Positions 7,303-15,883 of a DNA stretch of 36,664 nucleotides are shown here, piece by piece (position 1 is the first letter of the stretch; each line of letters begins with the position of its first letter). Both the position numbers and the translations under genes were made by a program. Source of the DNA: JAJNBD01 sp964471475 (GTDB lineage Bacteria > Pseudomonadota > Gammaproteobacteria > CAISUE01); contig CAYYFQ010000019.1 in assembly GCA_964471475.1 (NCBI GenBank), forward strand, positions 1-36,664, in the 5' to 3' direction. A model generated the notes under the pieces. The model saw only the letters and a program-made list of their open reading frames with translations. It searched no databases and was not told where the DNA came from.

Positions 7303-7890
7303 ATGAATAATAGCACTCATCTTTCCTCTTTTGTTAACATGACTTGCTATTGTGCTCCATTCTCTACCCAAGATTGGCTCGCACTAGATAAAATCATTGA
7401 TAATATTCTCACCAATAGCACCGACATTTTAGAAACATCTAAAGTAGGTGACAGCAGAAATGAATACGTCGATGTTCGCGTGGCTCGATTCATCATAAGA
7501 AAAGACGGTCACTCCACAATAACGAATCATGCGCACACTGCTGCCATCCTTAATATTTTTGAGAGTGCCAATTTTATTCGTTTGGTAGAAAAACAAACTG
7601 GCTGCAGCAATTTATCTATATTGAGAATGCAACTCAATTCTATGAAAGCCGGTGGCTTTGTGGGTGTACACACAGATACAGAGCAGGACTGCAACTATAA
7701 AGTCACCGCGCTGATCCGCACAACTTCTTGTTATTCAGGAGGAGGGCTTCGTGTATATGGTAATAACCCCACCACAATCCATCAAGCCAACCACACCGTT
7801 TTTTTAATGGACCCCACTTTAGAACACGAAGTAAAAAAAGTAAAAAGCGGCCTTAGAAATTCTCTTTTAGTGCTGTTTGGCAAGAGTTAG
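7303..7890 (+). CDS. 2-oxoglutarate/Fe(II)-dependent oxygenase
   Basis: The 195-aa protein carries the iron-binding facial triad H123-x-D125 (GVHTD) and H175 (LEHEV), and R185 ten residues later to bind 2-oxoglutarate, in the right order and spacing for prolyl-hydroxylase-like dioxygenases. GAGGGGG before the ATG is a strong ribosome binding site. The substrate (protein side chain, amino acid or small molecule) cannot be told. Its stop overlaps the stop of the convergent queD by 4 bp. The divergent POT-like transporter shares its very short promoter region, so a functional link is possible but unproven. Confidence 0.8.
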   Translation: MNNSTHLSSFVNMTCYCAPFSTQDWLALDKIIDNILTNSTDILETSKVGDSRNEYVDVRVARFIIRKDGHSTITNHAHTAAILNIFESANFIRLVEKQTGCSNLSILRMQLNSMKAGGFVGVHTDTEQDCNYKVTALIRTTSCYSGGGLRVYGNNPTTIHQANHTVFLMDPTLEHEVKKVKSGLRNSLLVLFGKS

Positions 7891-8327
7891 CGCGACGGCG
7901 CATAAAGCGCACGTGAGTTGGGTGTTTCAGCCACTTCCACTTCTAATAAAGTAAGCTCCGGATGCACTACTTTTAATAAGGGTTCAAACTTCTCAAACAA
8001 ATGATGCGCAATCACTTCTGCCGTCGTGTTTAAATTACCAGGAATAATATAATGTTTTTGTTGTTGACAAATAACAAATTCAATTAAAGGATAATCGGTT
8101 GAACAAACAAGTGTCGCATGATCTACATATTCTTCTAGCCACGTATCACAAATCTTTTTGACTTCGTTAAAATCTATTACAAAATCAAATTGATCTAATT
8201 GAGGAGCACCGATTAACACCCCCACTACATAATTATGCCCATGCAAATCAGCACATTTTCCTTGATAGCCTTTAATCACTCGATGCGCTGCCGAAAAGTC
8301 TTTGAGTTTTTTATAAATAAGATACAT
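7887..8327 (-). CDS. queD: 6-carboxytetrahydropterin synthase (QueD/PTPS family)
   Basis: This 146-aa protein has the zinc ligands H15, H29 and H31 (AAHR and CADLHGHNY), the catalytic Cys25, the pair D69-H70 in YVDHATL, and E134 in AETPNSRALY that holds the pterin. TTAEVIAHHLF corresponds to the family's PTxENLA element. It converts dihydroneopterin triphosphate to 6-carboxytetrahydropterin, the second step of queuosine (preQ0) synthesis. Its ATG follows the hemE stop by one base, so it is translated from the hemE transcript. No queC, queE or queF is in the window. Confidence 0.88.
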   Translation of the reverse strand: MYLIYKKLKDFSAAHRVIKGYQGKCADLHGHNYVVGVLIGAPQLDQFDFVIDFNEVKKICDTWLEEYVDHATLVCSTDYPLIEFVICQQQKHYIIPGNLNTTAEVIAHHLFEKFEPLLKVVHPELTLLEVEVAETPNSRALYAPSR

Positions 8328-8328
8328 A

Positions 8329-9378
8329 CTATGAGTACTTAAACTCCTTCACTGTTTCGACCATCGCCATGACATTCTCAACCGGCGTAGCGGGTAAAAT
8401 GCCGTGTCCCAAGTTCATGATGTGTCCCGTATTGAGTGCATTGGCCTCTAAAATTTCTCGCGTTTTTGCCTTCACTACGGTAGGATTGGTAAATAAAATG
8501 GCGGGGTCTAAATTTCCTTGCAAGCAAATCGCATCGCCTAATTGTTTGCGCGCAGCAGCTAAGTTGATGGTCCAATCTAATCCAATCGCATCTACCCCTA
8601 CTTCTTTGATGGCATTTAACCATAACGCACCACCTTTCGTAAAAAGAATGAGGGGTATTGTAGGAGCTTTAGCACGTACTCGTTTAACGACATCTCGCAT
8701 GCTTGCTAAACTATAATCGAGATAATCATTTGTCGTTAATACCCCCCCCCAGCTATCAAAAAGCATAATTGCATCTACACCCGCGGCAATTTGCGCCAGC
8801 AAATAATCGCTCACAACCACACTCAATTTATGGAGCAATTGTTGAGCGGCTTGAGGTTCAGTATATAAAAACTTTTTACTCAATAAAAAATCACGTGTAC
8901 TTTTTCCTTCAATCATATAACTTGCCAAGGTCCAAGGGCTCCCTGCAAAACCAATAAGTGGGACACGTTGATGCAATTCTTTTTTGATTAAACGTATAGC
9001 ATCCATCACATAACCTAACTCTTGTTCGGGATCAAGAATCGGGAGCGCCTCACTATCACGTATATTTTGGATAGGTCGTGCGAACACAGGGCCTTCATTT
9101 TCAACAAAACCCAAACCCAAACCCATCGCATCCGGAATCGTTAAAATATCAGAAAATAAAATGGCGGCATCAAACTCAAAGCGATTAATCGGTTGTAACG
9201 TCACTTCGCAAGCAAATTCAGGTGTTTGACAAAGCCGCATGAAACTGCCAGCTTTGGAGCGTGTTGCTAAATATTCAGGCAAGTATCGCCCAGCCTGACG
9301 CATCAGCCACAGTGGAGGTCGATCGAGCGGCTCAAGGCGTAGCGCGCGTAATAAACGGTCATTTTTTAAAGGTAACAT
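8329..9378 (-). CDS. hemE: Uroporphyrinogen decarboxylase
   Basis: This cytoplasmic enzyme decarboxylates uroporphyrinogen III to coproporphyrinogen III in haem synthesis. Signatures are RPPLWLMRQAGRYLPEY near the N-terminus and GFAGSPWTLASYM near residue 140; the length of 349 aa is normal. The ATG at 9378 is preferred over a TTG at 9390, since it gives MLPLKNDR like known enzymes; neither has a good Shine-Dalgarno. The codons for SWGGV contain nine consecutive G residues (plus-strand 8742-8750 C9), a slippage-prone tract. The gene is first in an operon with queD. Its upstream region is occupied by repeat B copy 1. Confidence 0.95.
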   Translation of the reverse strand: MLPLKNDRLLRALRLEPLDRPPLWLMRQAGRYLPEYLATRSKAGSFMRLCQTPEFACEVTLQPINRFEFDAAILFSDILTIPDAMGLGLGFVENEGPVFARPIQNIRDSEALPILDPEQELGYVMDAIRLIKKELHQRVPLIGFAGSPWTLASYMIEGKSTRDFLLSKKFLYTEPQAAQQLLHKLSVVVSDYLLAQIAAGVDAIMLFDSWGGVLTTNDYLDYSLASMRDVVKRVRAKAPTIPLILFTKGGALWLNAIKEVGVDAIGLDWTINLAAARKQLGDAICLQGNLDPAILFTNPTVVKAKTREILEANALNTGHIMNLGHGILPATPVENVMAMVETVKEFKYS

Positions 9379-9450
9379 AAAGTTTTTCAATGTGAAGAAT
9401 TAATGGTTAAATGTGCAATATTTTACCATGTTCAACCACCTTATGAATGT

Positions 9451-9615
9451 ATATACTCATCGTACCTGAAGATACTGGATTCTAACGTTGTCTTTTCCGC
9501 AAGCTAAAACTTTTTTTCACTTAGAATAGGGCTGCCTATTCCGCGTTCAAAAAAGATTTTATCTTACAAAAAATACGTTGTTATAACCCAGCATCTTCAA
9601 GTACGATGGGTATAT
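9451..9615. repeat. MITE-like element, family B, copy 1
   Basis: About 165 bp with roughly 28-bp terminal inverted repeats: ATATACTCATCGTACCTGAA...ACTGG on the left and the complement of CCCAGCATCTTCAAGTACGA...GGTATAT on the right. The middle has a small hairpin, GAATAGG-GCTG-CCTATTC. A near-identical copy lies at 18108-18271, with about nine differences by eye. It fills most of the intergenic space between divergent hemE and yraN, so it may carry or influence their promoters. No coding capacity. Confidence 0.88.
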
Positions 9616-9670
9616 ACAGTCATCAGATGTTCAGGTAAGATCATCTCAGAACAAAGCAAAAAATATTAAC

Positions 9671-10015
9671 ATGAAAACTCCCATTAAAGGCGCAATATAC
9701 GAAGACGCAGCTTTACGATATTTGCAACATCACGCCCTTAAAATAATTACACGTAACTTTCATTGTTATTTTGGAGAAATTGATCTAGTGGCGTTAGACC
9801 AACAGACTTTAGTGTTTATCGAAGTACGTTACCGTCAAAATAAAGCTTTTGGTAGCTCATCCGAATCGATTCATTATTTTAAACAGCAAAAAATCAAAAA
9901 GACGGCAGAATATTTTTTAATAAAGCATCCCATTTATCAAAAAAATTCGGTGCGTTTTGACGTACTTGCGTTAGATAAAATAAATATCGAATGGATAAAA
10001 GGCGCTTTTTATTAA
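9671..10015 (+). CDS. yraN: YraN family endonuclease-like protein (UPF0102)
   Basis: This 114-aa protein has the YraN signature: FGEIDLVALD at residues 35-43 and VFIEVRYR at 48-55, the PD-(D/E)XK-like core related to archaeal Holliday junction resolvases. Arg in the final position of EVR is normal for YraN. In enterobacteria it sits near the rsmI/lpoA locus; here it is alone, convergent with a glycosyltransferase gene. The biological role of the family is not settled. Confidence 0.88.
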   Translation: MKTPIKGAIYEDAALRYLQHHALKIITRNFHCYFGEIDLVALDQQTLVFIEVRYRQNKAFGSSSESIHYFKQQKIKKTAEYFLIKHPIYQKNSVRFDVLALDKINIEWIKGAFY

Positions 10016-10023
10016 GGGCGCCT

Positions 10024-10908
10024 CTATAAATGAGCAAGCACCTCTTTTGCCACTACAATATTCGCGCGCAAGCGCCCTGCTTGAATTTGCGTTTCTTTTT
10101 TAGCAAACCATAATGCTCGAAATTTTAACAAAAGCAAACGCCATTGAGCACGCCGTAATAAGAGTCGAGCAATATGATGAACACCCGCTGCAGGATAATT
10201 TTTTTGACAAAACAAATAAAACCCCCTCTTCTTACGCAACCAAGTTTCCAATGGAGGTACATTTTGCTCTGTGGCTTGTGACACGTGTTCAGCAACAACA
10301 TCTTCAAGATAGGCCAACTCGTAACCGGCTTGGCGAATGCGCAAACACAGATCTGTCTCTTCTCCATAAAGAAAAAAATCTTCATCAAATCCTGAAACTT
10401 CTTGATAAATATTTTTAGGAACCACTATACTTGCACCTAAAACCCAAGCAATCTTACCGGGTAAATTTTGTAAAAATGTTTGATCTTTTAAATATTGCTG
10501 CGCGGGATAATGCATAGCGGGTTTCACAAAACGCTGCTTTTTTGGTTCATAAATATTGGTACCCAGTAATCCCACCTGTGGATGCGTTTCCATAAAAACC
10601 AAGCATTCGTATAAACCCAACTCACTAGTCAACTTAGCATCGGGGTTAATCAAATAAAAAAACTGCCCTTTAGCATATGTCGAAGCTAAGTTATTCGCAC
10701 GTCCAAACCCTAAATTTGTAAGGCTTTTAATAAGTGTAATGCTGTCACCAAACCGCTGCTCAAGCACAGCAACAGTGTCATCTTGACTGGCGTTATCAAC
10801 CACAATAATTTCACAACTTACTTTTTTTTGTGCTAATAAAGATTCAATACACTGACACGTTAATTGAGCAGTGTTATAACTTACGATAAAAATAGAAAAA
10901 TCCAACAT
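10024..10908 (-). CDS. Family 2 glycosyltransferase (rhamnosyltransferase-like)
   Basis: The 294-aa protein shows the GT-A fold of family GT2: IFIVSYN at residues 6-12, IIVVDNASQDDT at 34-45, NLGFGRANN at 65-73 and the metal-binding NPDAKL at 88-93 in place of a strict DxD. FDEDFFLYGEETDLCLRIR, further on, is the usual acceptor-side ED box of rhamnosyltransferase-like enzymes. It lacks membrane segments and probably adds a sugar to a surface polysaccharide at the inner membrane face. It follows ybeD by about 5 nt and looks co-transcribed. Donor and acceptor cannot be read from sequence. Confidence 0.85.
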   Translation of the reverse strand: MLDFSIFIVSYNTAQLTCQCIESLLAQKKVSCEIIVVDNASQDDTVAVLEQRFGDSITLIKSLTNLGFGRANNLASTYAKGQFFYLINPDAKLTSELGLYECLVFMETHPQVGLLGTNIYEPKKQRFVKPAMHYPAQQYLKDQTFLQNLPGKIAWVLGASIVVPKNIYQEVSGFDEDFFLYGEETDLCLRIRQAGYELAYLEDVVAEHVSQATEQNVPPLETWLRKKRGFYLFCQKNYPAAGVHHIARLLLRRAQWRLLLLKFRALWFAKKETQIQAGRLRANIVVAKEVLAHL

Positions 10909-10913
10909 GGTTG

Positions 10914-11192
10914 CTACAAAGCCATGAGGACATGGGGATCTGAAGATAAAGCTCGATACAAATCATCTAACTGTTTTTGACTTTCAGCCTTCACCGTAAT
11001 GGTCAAAGCCAAATACCTCCCTTGTTGACTTGCACGTTGCTTTAAGCTGCTTTCCGGTAAATTAGGAAAGAACTTTTTAAAAATAGCATAAACCGTTACT
11101 TCAAAATTCTCGCTGGCTTTCCCAAGGACTTTCACAGGAAAGTCACATGGGAATTTAAGAATGCCGGGGGGGTATTGTGCTGAATCAGTCAT
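10914..11192 (-). CDS. ybeD: YbeD/UPF0250 family small protein
   Basis: This 92-aa protein matches the DUF493/YbeD family with its ferredoxin-like alpha/beta fold: KFPCDFPVKVLG near the start, a middle SSLKQRASQQGRYLALTITV and the C-terminal QLDDLYRALSSDPHVLMAL. In many gammaproteobacteria it lies beside lipB; here it is between a small membrane protein and a GT2 enzyme. Its function is unknown, possibly a regulatory ACT-like fold. A C7 run encodes part of its N-terminus. Confidence 0.85.
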   Translation of the reverse strand: MTDSAQYPPGILKFPCDFPVKVLGKASENFEVTVYAIFKKFFPNLPESSLKQRASQQGRYLALTITVKAESQKQLDDLYRALSSDPHVLMAL

Positions 11193-11199
11193 TGGTTAA

Positions 11200-11418
11200 T
11201 TAAACCGCGGGAGGAATGTTAGAATCTGATTTATTTTTTATTTTGTCCATGATTACATTCACCACAGACCAACCAAGATAAGCTTCTACAATTAAAGCGA
11301 TTCCTAATAAAATTACAAAGATTTTTGAAAAATCTAAGATAGCACCAATAATTAAAATAGCTCCAATCACATAATACGCCGTCGATTCACTCTTATCAAT
11401 ATTGCGTTCAATAGCCAT
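11200..11418 (-). CDS. Small two-helix membrane protein (DUF2892-like)
   Basis: The 72-aa protein has two hydrophobic segments (about residues 17-30 and 33-52) between a charged N-terminus (MAIERNID) and a basic C-terminus. The pattern resembles YgaP/DUF2892-type small inner-membrane proteins, which I state only as a resemblance. The ATG at 11418 is chosen because GGAGG lies 7 nt upstream; a GTG at 11424 would overlap that site. It heads a unit with ybeD and the glycosyltransferase. Confidence 0.6.
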   Translation of the reverse strand: MAIERNIDKSESTAYYVIGAILIIGAILDFSKIFVILLGIALIVEAYLGWSVVNVIMDKIKNKSDSNIPPAV

Positions 11419-11574
11419 AACCACACCTCCATTTCGCGTTAATAAGCAAGCCCGTTCATTCTAATCAATGGCTGCAATAACTGTCAACTTATTCAATATC
11501 TGCGTGTATTCAATATCTGCGGTGTTATATCAGCGAAGATCACTACACGTCACCTTAAACGGTTGTCATTTCCT

Positions 11575-11706
11575 GTATACACGACAAAATCTACAACCGA
11601 AGTTAAACGGGTCCTGTCGCTGCAGCATCCCATCGATGCTTCGCATCGATGGGAGCCCTGCTTGCGCGCCACCCGTTTTGCAATTATCCAGTTTTGTCGT
11701 GTACGG
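11575..11706. repeat. Short palindromic repeat, family C, copy 2
   Basis: The 132-bp element is bounded by inverted TACACGACAAAA (11578-11589) and TTTTGTCGTGTA (11692-11703). The centre is a perfect 12-bp hairpin, TCCCATCGATGC (11628-11639) with GCATCGATGGGA (11643-11654). The central and right parts match copy 1 at 4739-4874. It occupies most of the roughly 305-bp gap between hrpA and the small membrane protein gene; the rest of that gap (11425-11574 and 11707-11729) shows no gene. Confidence 0.8.
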
Positions 11707-11729
11707 AGTGTCATTTCTATCCACCACCC

Positions 11730-14700
11730 CTACGTGAATAATTTCCTTAGTTTTATTTCGGAGACTGAGCTCACTGGCTTAAGCTGATGAGCAAAAAGTG
11801 TCATCTGATATTCTTGCAACAAAAAGAAATGCTCAGTCAGCTCAGAAGACAAACAAAAAGCAGAACTAAAAAAGATATCGGGAACATATGCCATCTGTAT
11901 CCCATCTTCAGTAAATAAACGAGAAATGCGCTCTACTGATTTTTGTTGGTTCACTCGCAACTTATTTAATTGGGTAAGTAAATCGATATGCTTCAAGATT
12001 TTTTCAGAAGAAGAAAGTATCGCTTGCTTAAAAGCTGCCATATACGCAGGATAACGCTCCAACCACTCCCAAGGCACTAAACCCGGAAACCCTGGAGCTA
12101 ATAGAAGAGCAAGCTGATCTCCAATCCATTCTTCTATCACGGGCTTGTGAGAACTACGGTGGTGGTGTACTAAACTTTCAAATTGCTTAAGAAAAAGGCT
12201 CAGCCAATTTGTCACTAGGGTTGCATTGGCAAATAGATCTTGTTGATTCTCTTCAAAACAAGTAACGTATTCCGACTCAGAGCGCAGCAACCATAGATCA
12301 TCTGCGAACGTGATATTAAAAATAGCATTCAACACGTGCTCTCGAAATTCCTTCCATTCTCCTAATTCATCTGCATACATCGACCAAGCTTTGTTCATAC
12401 TGCGTTGACCACTCATTCCCAATACGGACGGTATCAAATATTTTTGTTCGATGTTTTTACACGCACTCATCATTTGTAACTGAAATAATTTAAGAACTCC
12501 TAATCGATGTGTCGCTTTGGCAAGCACCTCAGAGTCTACATATACTAGAGCGACCGACTCCCCTCGCGCCTGCAAAGCTAAATATTTTTTTACTTTAACT
12601 CCTTCTTCCGTTAGCATTTCAAAAAATGGAAGCGCTTCCGAAGGGAACTTTTCATAAGTCTGAGTATTATTTATTGATTCCGCGTGCTGATAGGTGGTGG
12701 AAAACTGTATTTGCAATGCTAATAAATCTCTGCCGCTTGCAACGATCTTTCCCTCTCTCACTACCTTAAAATTAAATTTGAGATAGTCAGGAATGGTTAA
12801 CTCCTTTAAAATTTCAGCCGTAATGTGAATTTGATAATATGTCTTCAATAAATTCGCCAAAGCTTCAAAAAAATCCCCTTTGGGTGAATTAAAGTGAGCA
12901 CAAAAAAATTCTGATGTGTCACTCAGCGAATCCAATTGAACCCGAAAATTTTTTGGCAACGCTTTGAGAATCGCCAGCACTTTCTCTTTTAATAATCCTG
13001 GAACCAACCAATCAAAAGGTTCAAACGTTAATTGTGCTAATAAACGCTCAGGCACAAGTACACTCAAACCATCGTCTGGTGTACCTGGCGAAAATTGATA
13101 ACTAATTTTTAAAAGGTTGCCTTGAACAACCCAAGTTGCGGGATAAGCATCAACCTGAGGCTGTAGCATAGTATTTACCAATTCTTTAGAGAGCATCAAA
13201 GTTTTCTGCTCTTCTACATCCAAAGTTTTCACCCATTTTTCTAATGCTTTTTGTGTGCTTATCTTCTGAGGAATGCGTGATTGATAAAACTGGAACAACC
13301 ATTCTTCATCAGGCACTAAATCTCGACGCCGAGATTTTTCTTCGATATTTTCTAAATGGCGTAAAAAATTTTCATTATGTGTAAAAAAAGCCGCGTTGCT
13401 AGTTAGCTTTCTTTGGGCTAAAGCCTCTCTTATAAATATTTGCTGGGTTTGGACAGCATCAATGGCTGTATAACCAACCTTGCGTTTTTCAATCAATACC
13501 AAACCATTGAACAATACTTTTTCAAAAGCCACTACCTCTCCACGTTTTTGATCAAAATAGGGCGAAAAATAAGTTTTTTTGATAAGGTGTGAGGCTAAGG
13601 GCTCCACCCACAAAGGATCGATAGTAGCGCAAATTCGTGCATAGACTTTTTGGGTTTCAACAATCTCCAAAGCCATGAGCCACTGGGGCGGTTTTTTAGC
13701 CAGCTGTGACGCTGGAAAGATTTTAAACTGACGTTGCCTTGTTCCTATAAATGTATCTTGCTCATTTTTATGACCAATATGCGTTAATAAACCACTTAAC
13801 AAACTTTGATGAATCGCTATCTCTCGCTCGCTCTGCACAACCTGCACGTCACTTTGAAGCTGATTCATTGGCATGATTGAAAGACAGGTTTCTTTCAGTT
13901 CTGAATGAATATCTTCCCACTCAAGCCACTTGTTATAAGCCACAAAGTGTTGGTCGCAAAATTTTTTAAATTGTTTGTTGGTGAGATGATGACGCTTGGT
14001 TTGCAACACTTCCCACAAATTTAAATACGTAAGGAAATCAGAAGCAGGATGCTTAAACACAGCTTGTTTGGTATCAGCTGCCTGCCTTTGATCATAGGGA
14101 ACTTGTAAGATCTCCCCTACGCTCAAAGCACTCACGATAATTAATACTTCGGCTAGACAATGCTTTTTATGCGCCTCGAAAAGCATCCTACTTAAACGTG
14201 GATCCAGCGGCAGCTTAGCCAATAACTTACCAATAGTTGTTAACTGCCATTGATTTTTTGAATCCCGTAAGATTGCACCTAATTCAAACAAATTTTGATA
14301 AGCATCTTTCCAATGTTGATTTTCTGGAGGATCAATCCAAGGAAAACTTTCCGCTTCCCCCAAATTTAAAAAGAATATTTTTAAAATTACGCTCGCTAAA
14401 TTTGAACGCAAAATTTCCGGTTGAGTAAAAGCTTCACGTGTTAAAAAATCTTCTTGCGAATACAAACGCACACAAATGCCTGGCGCCACGCGCCCTGCGC
14501 GCCCAGCTCTTTGATTGGCGCTTGCTTGAGAGATAGCTTCAATTGGCAAGCGTTGAATTTTACTGCGTGGATTATAGCGCTTAATACGTGCCAACCCAGT
14601 GTCGATCACATAATAAATATTGGGGATCGTCAGCGAAGTTTCCGCCACATTGGTGGCTAAGATAATTTTTCGCAATATCGAAGATTGAAAAATTTTTTGC

Positions 14701-15521
14701 TGCTCATGCACATTTAACTTAGCATAAAGAGGTAAAATAGTTGTATGCTTAAGAGAGGCTTGTTTTAAAAAATCTGCCGTAATACGAATATCACGCTCAC
14801 CACTTAAGAACACCAATATATCCCCTACTTCTGGCAAAACTTCAATAGCCGCATGAATTGCTTTAGCACGCTGCTTAGCACTCCCCTCATCATCTTGTGA
14901 ATCCAACTCATGATAATGAATTTCAATAGGATACCCTCGACCAGAAACTTCAATAAGTGGACAGCCGCCAAAATATTTGGTAAACCGTTCATGATCTAAC
15001 GTCGCTGAAGTAATAATCACTTTTAAATCACGGCGCTTAGGTAGTATTTTTTTTAAACATCCAAAAATAAAATCAATATTCAAAGAACGTTCATGTGCTT
15101 CGTCAATAATTAAAGTATCGTATTTTTTAAGAAGAGAATCATGCGCCAATTCCGTGAGCAAAATACCATCCGTCATGATTTTGACATAGGTGGCTTCACT
15201 TAATTTTTGCTGAAAGCGTATCTGATACCCCACCCCGTCACCTAAATGAATTTTTAACTCTTCTGCTAAGCGTTGCGCTAAACTCCTCGCCGCAATACGC
15301 CGCGGTTGTGTGTGACCAATAAGTCCTTGCGTTCCTCGGCCAAGTGCTAATGCTATTTTTGACAATTGGGTCGTTTTTCCTGAGCCGGTTTCTCCCGCTA
15401 CTACAACGACCTGATGGTTGTTAATCGCTTCTTTGATTTCTTCAATATGCGCCGCAATAGGCAACTCCTCATTAAATGTTAAGGAATGATGATCCAACCA
15501 AGGCTCTCGATGTCTTACCAT
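11730..15521 (-). CDS. hrpA: ATP-dependent RNA helicase HrpA (DEAH box)
   Basis: The 1263-aa protein has the full DEAH helicase set: Walker A GETGSGKT at residues 43-50, DEAH at 140-143, SAT at 172-174, and motif VI QRAGRAGR near residue 335, followed by the winged-helix/HA2 and OB-fold regions and the long C-terminal part typical of bacterial HrpA. E. coli HrpA is about 1300 aa; the shortfall is at the N-terminus, which starts almost at the helicase domain. HrpA unwinds RNA, is involved in mRNA processing and helps resolve stalled ribosomes. It follows rpmE, with a strong terminator only about 16 nt before its ATG. Confidence 0.95.
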   Translation of the reverse strand: MVRHREPWLDHHSLTFNEELPIAAHIEEIKEAINNHQVVVVAGETGSGKTTQLSKIALALGRGTQGLIGHTQPRRIAARSLAQRLAEELKIHLGDGVGYQIRFQQKLSEATYVKIMTDGILLTELAHDSLLKKYDTLIIDEAHERSLNIDFIFGCLKKILPKRRDLKVIITSATLDHERFTKYFGGCPLIEVSGRGYPIEIHYHELDSQDDEGSAKQRAKAIHAAIEVLPEVGDILVFLSGERDIRITADFLKQASLKHTTILPLYAKLNVHEQQKIFQSSILRKIILATNVAETSLTIPNIYYVIDTGLARIKRYNPRSKIQRLPIEAISQASANQRAGRAGRVAPGICVRLYSQEDFLTREAFTQPEILRSNLASVILKIFFLNLGEAESFPWIDPPENQHWKDAYQNLFELGAILRDSKNQWQLTTIGKLLAKLPLDPRLSRMLFEAHKKHCLAEVLIIVSALSVGEILQVPYDQRQAADTKQAVFKHPASDFLTYLNLWEVLQTKRHHLTNKQFKKFCDQHFVAYNKWLEWEDIHSELKETCLSIMPMNQLQSDVQVVQSEREIAIHQSLLSGLLTHIGHKNEQDTFIGTRQRQFKIFPASQLAKKPPQWLMALEIVETQKVYARICATIDPLWVEPLASHLIKKTYFSPYFDQKRGEVVAFEKVLFNGLVLIEKRKVGYTAIDAVQTQQIFIREALAQRKLTSNAAFFTHNENFLRHLENIEEKSRRRDLVPDEEWLFQFYQSRIPQKISTQKALEKWVKTLDVEEQKTLMLSKELVNTMLQPQVDAYPATWVVQGNLLKISYQFSPGTPDDGLSVLVPERLLAQLTFEPFDWLVPGLLKEKVLAILKALPKNFRVQLDSLSDTSEFFCAHFNSPKGDFFEALANLLKTYYQIHITAEILKELTIPDYLKFNFKVVREGKIVASGRDLLALQIQFSTTYQHAESINNTQTYEKFPSEALPFFEMLTEEGVKVKKYLALQARGESVALVYVDSEVLAKATHRLGVLKLFQLQMMSACKNIEQKYLIPSVLGMSGQRSMNKAWSMYADELGEWKEFREHVLNAIFNITFADDLWLLRSESEYVTCFEENQQDLFANATLVTNWLSLFLKQFESLVHHHRSSHKPVIEEWIGDQLALLLAPGFPGLVPWEWLERYPAYMAAFKQAILSSSEKILKHIDLLTQLNKLRVNQQKSVERISRLFTEDGIQMAYVPDIFFSSAFCLSSELTEHFFLLQEYQMTLFAHQLKPVSSVSEIKLRKLFT

Positions 15522-15537
15522 AATAAATTTTTCTCAT

Positions 15538-15562
15538 AAAAAAACCCACCGAAGTGGGTTTT
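15538..15562 (-). terminator. Rho-independent terminator of rpmE
   Basis: On the minus strand ACCCAC-TTCG-GTGGGT is followed by seven T residues, a classical terminator with a stable UUCG tetraloop. It lies just past the rpmE stop. The T tract ends about 16 nt before the hrpA start, so hrpA must be transcribed by read-through or from a promoter inside or upstream of rpmE. Confidence 0.9.
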
Positions 15563-15579
15563 GTGCAACCAATAAGCAA

Positions 15580-15822
15580 CTAGCCTGCCGCTTCTTGATC
15601 GCTTGCTTTCTTTTTTTTGCCCATGGCGCCGAAACGTTTTTTGAATTTGTCCACCTGACCACTGGTATCCACAATTTTTTGCTTTCCGGTGTAAAATGGA
15701 TGGCATTTTGAGCACACTTCCATATGAAAATCTTTCGCCAACGTAGAAGAAGTCTTTAACTGATGACCGCAACTACATGTAAAAGTAACTGTTTGATATG
15801 CAGGATGTATCTCTTTTTTCAT
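15580..15822 (-). CDS. rpmE: 50S ribosomal protein L31
   Basis: The 80-aa protein has the four zinc-binding cysteines of the zinc-containing (C+) L31 form: C16, C18, C37 and C40. The N-terminus MKKEIHPAYQ and VCSKCHPFYTGKQK are typical, and the C-terminus carries the basic tail KKRFGAMGKKKK. The zinc form is expected to be used when zinc is plentiful; no zinc-free paralogue is in the window. It has its own extended -10 promoter and its own terminator. Confidence 0.95.
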   Translation of the reverse strand: MKKEIHPAYQTVTFTCSCGHQLKTSSTLAKDFHMEVCSKCHPFYTGKQKIVDTSGQVDKFKKRFGAMGKKKKASDQEAAG

Positions 15823-15856
15823 AATATTAAATCTCTTAAGACAATTTGAACCGATG

Positions 15857-15865
15857 ATTATAGCA
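15857..15865 (-). promoter_or_regulatory. Extended -10 promoter of rpmE
   Basis: On the minus strand TGCTATAAT is a perfect extended -10 element ending 34 nt before the rpmE ATG. No good -35 hexamer is present, which is typical for this promoter class. The large palindrome at 15884-15924 covers the -35 region. Confidence 0.65.
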
Positions 15866-15883
15866 TAGGAATATACTGGTTAT

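Noticed and set aside
11468..11787. Small plus-strand ORFs in the hrpA upstream gap
   Set aside because: They run through the palindromic repeat, have no ribosome binding site and look like chance translations of the repeat.
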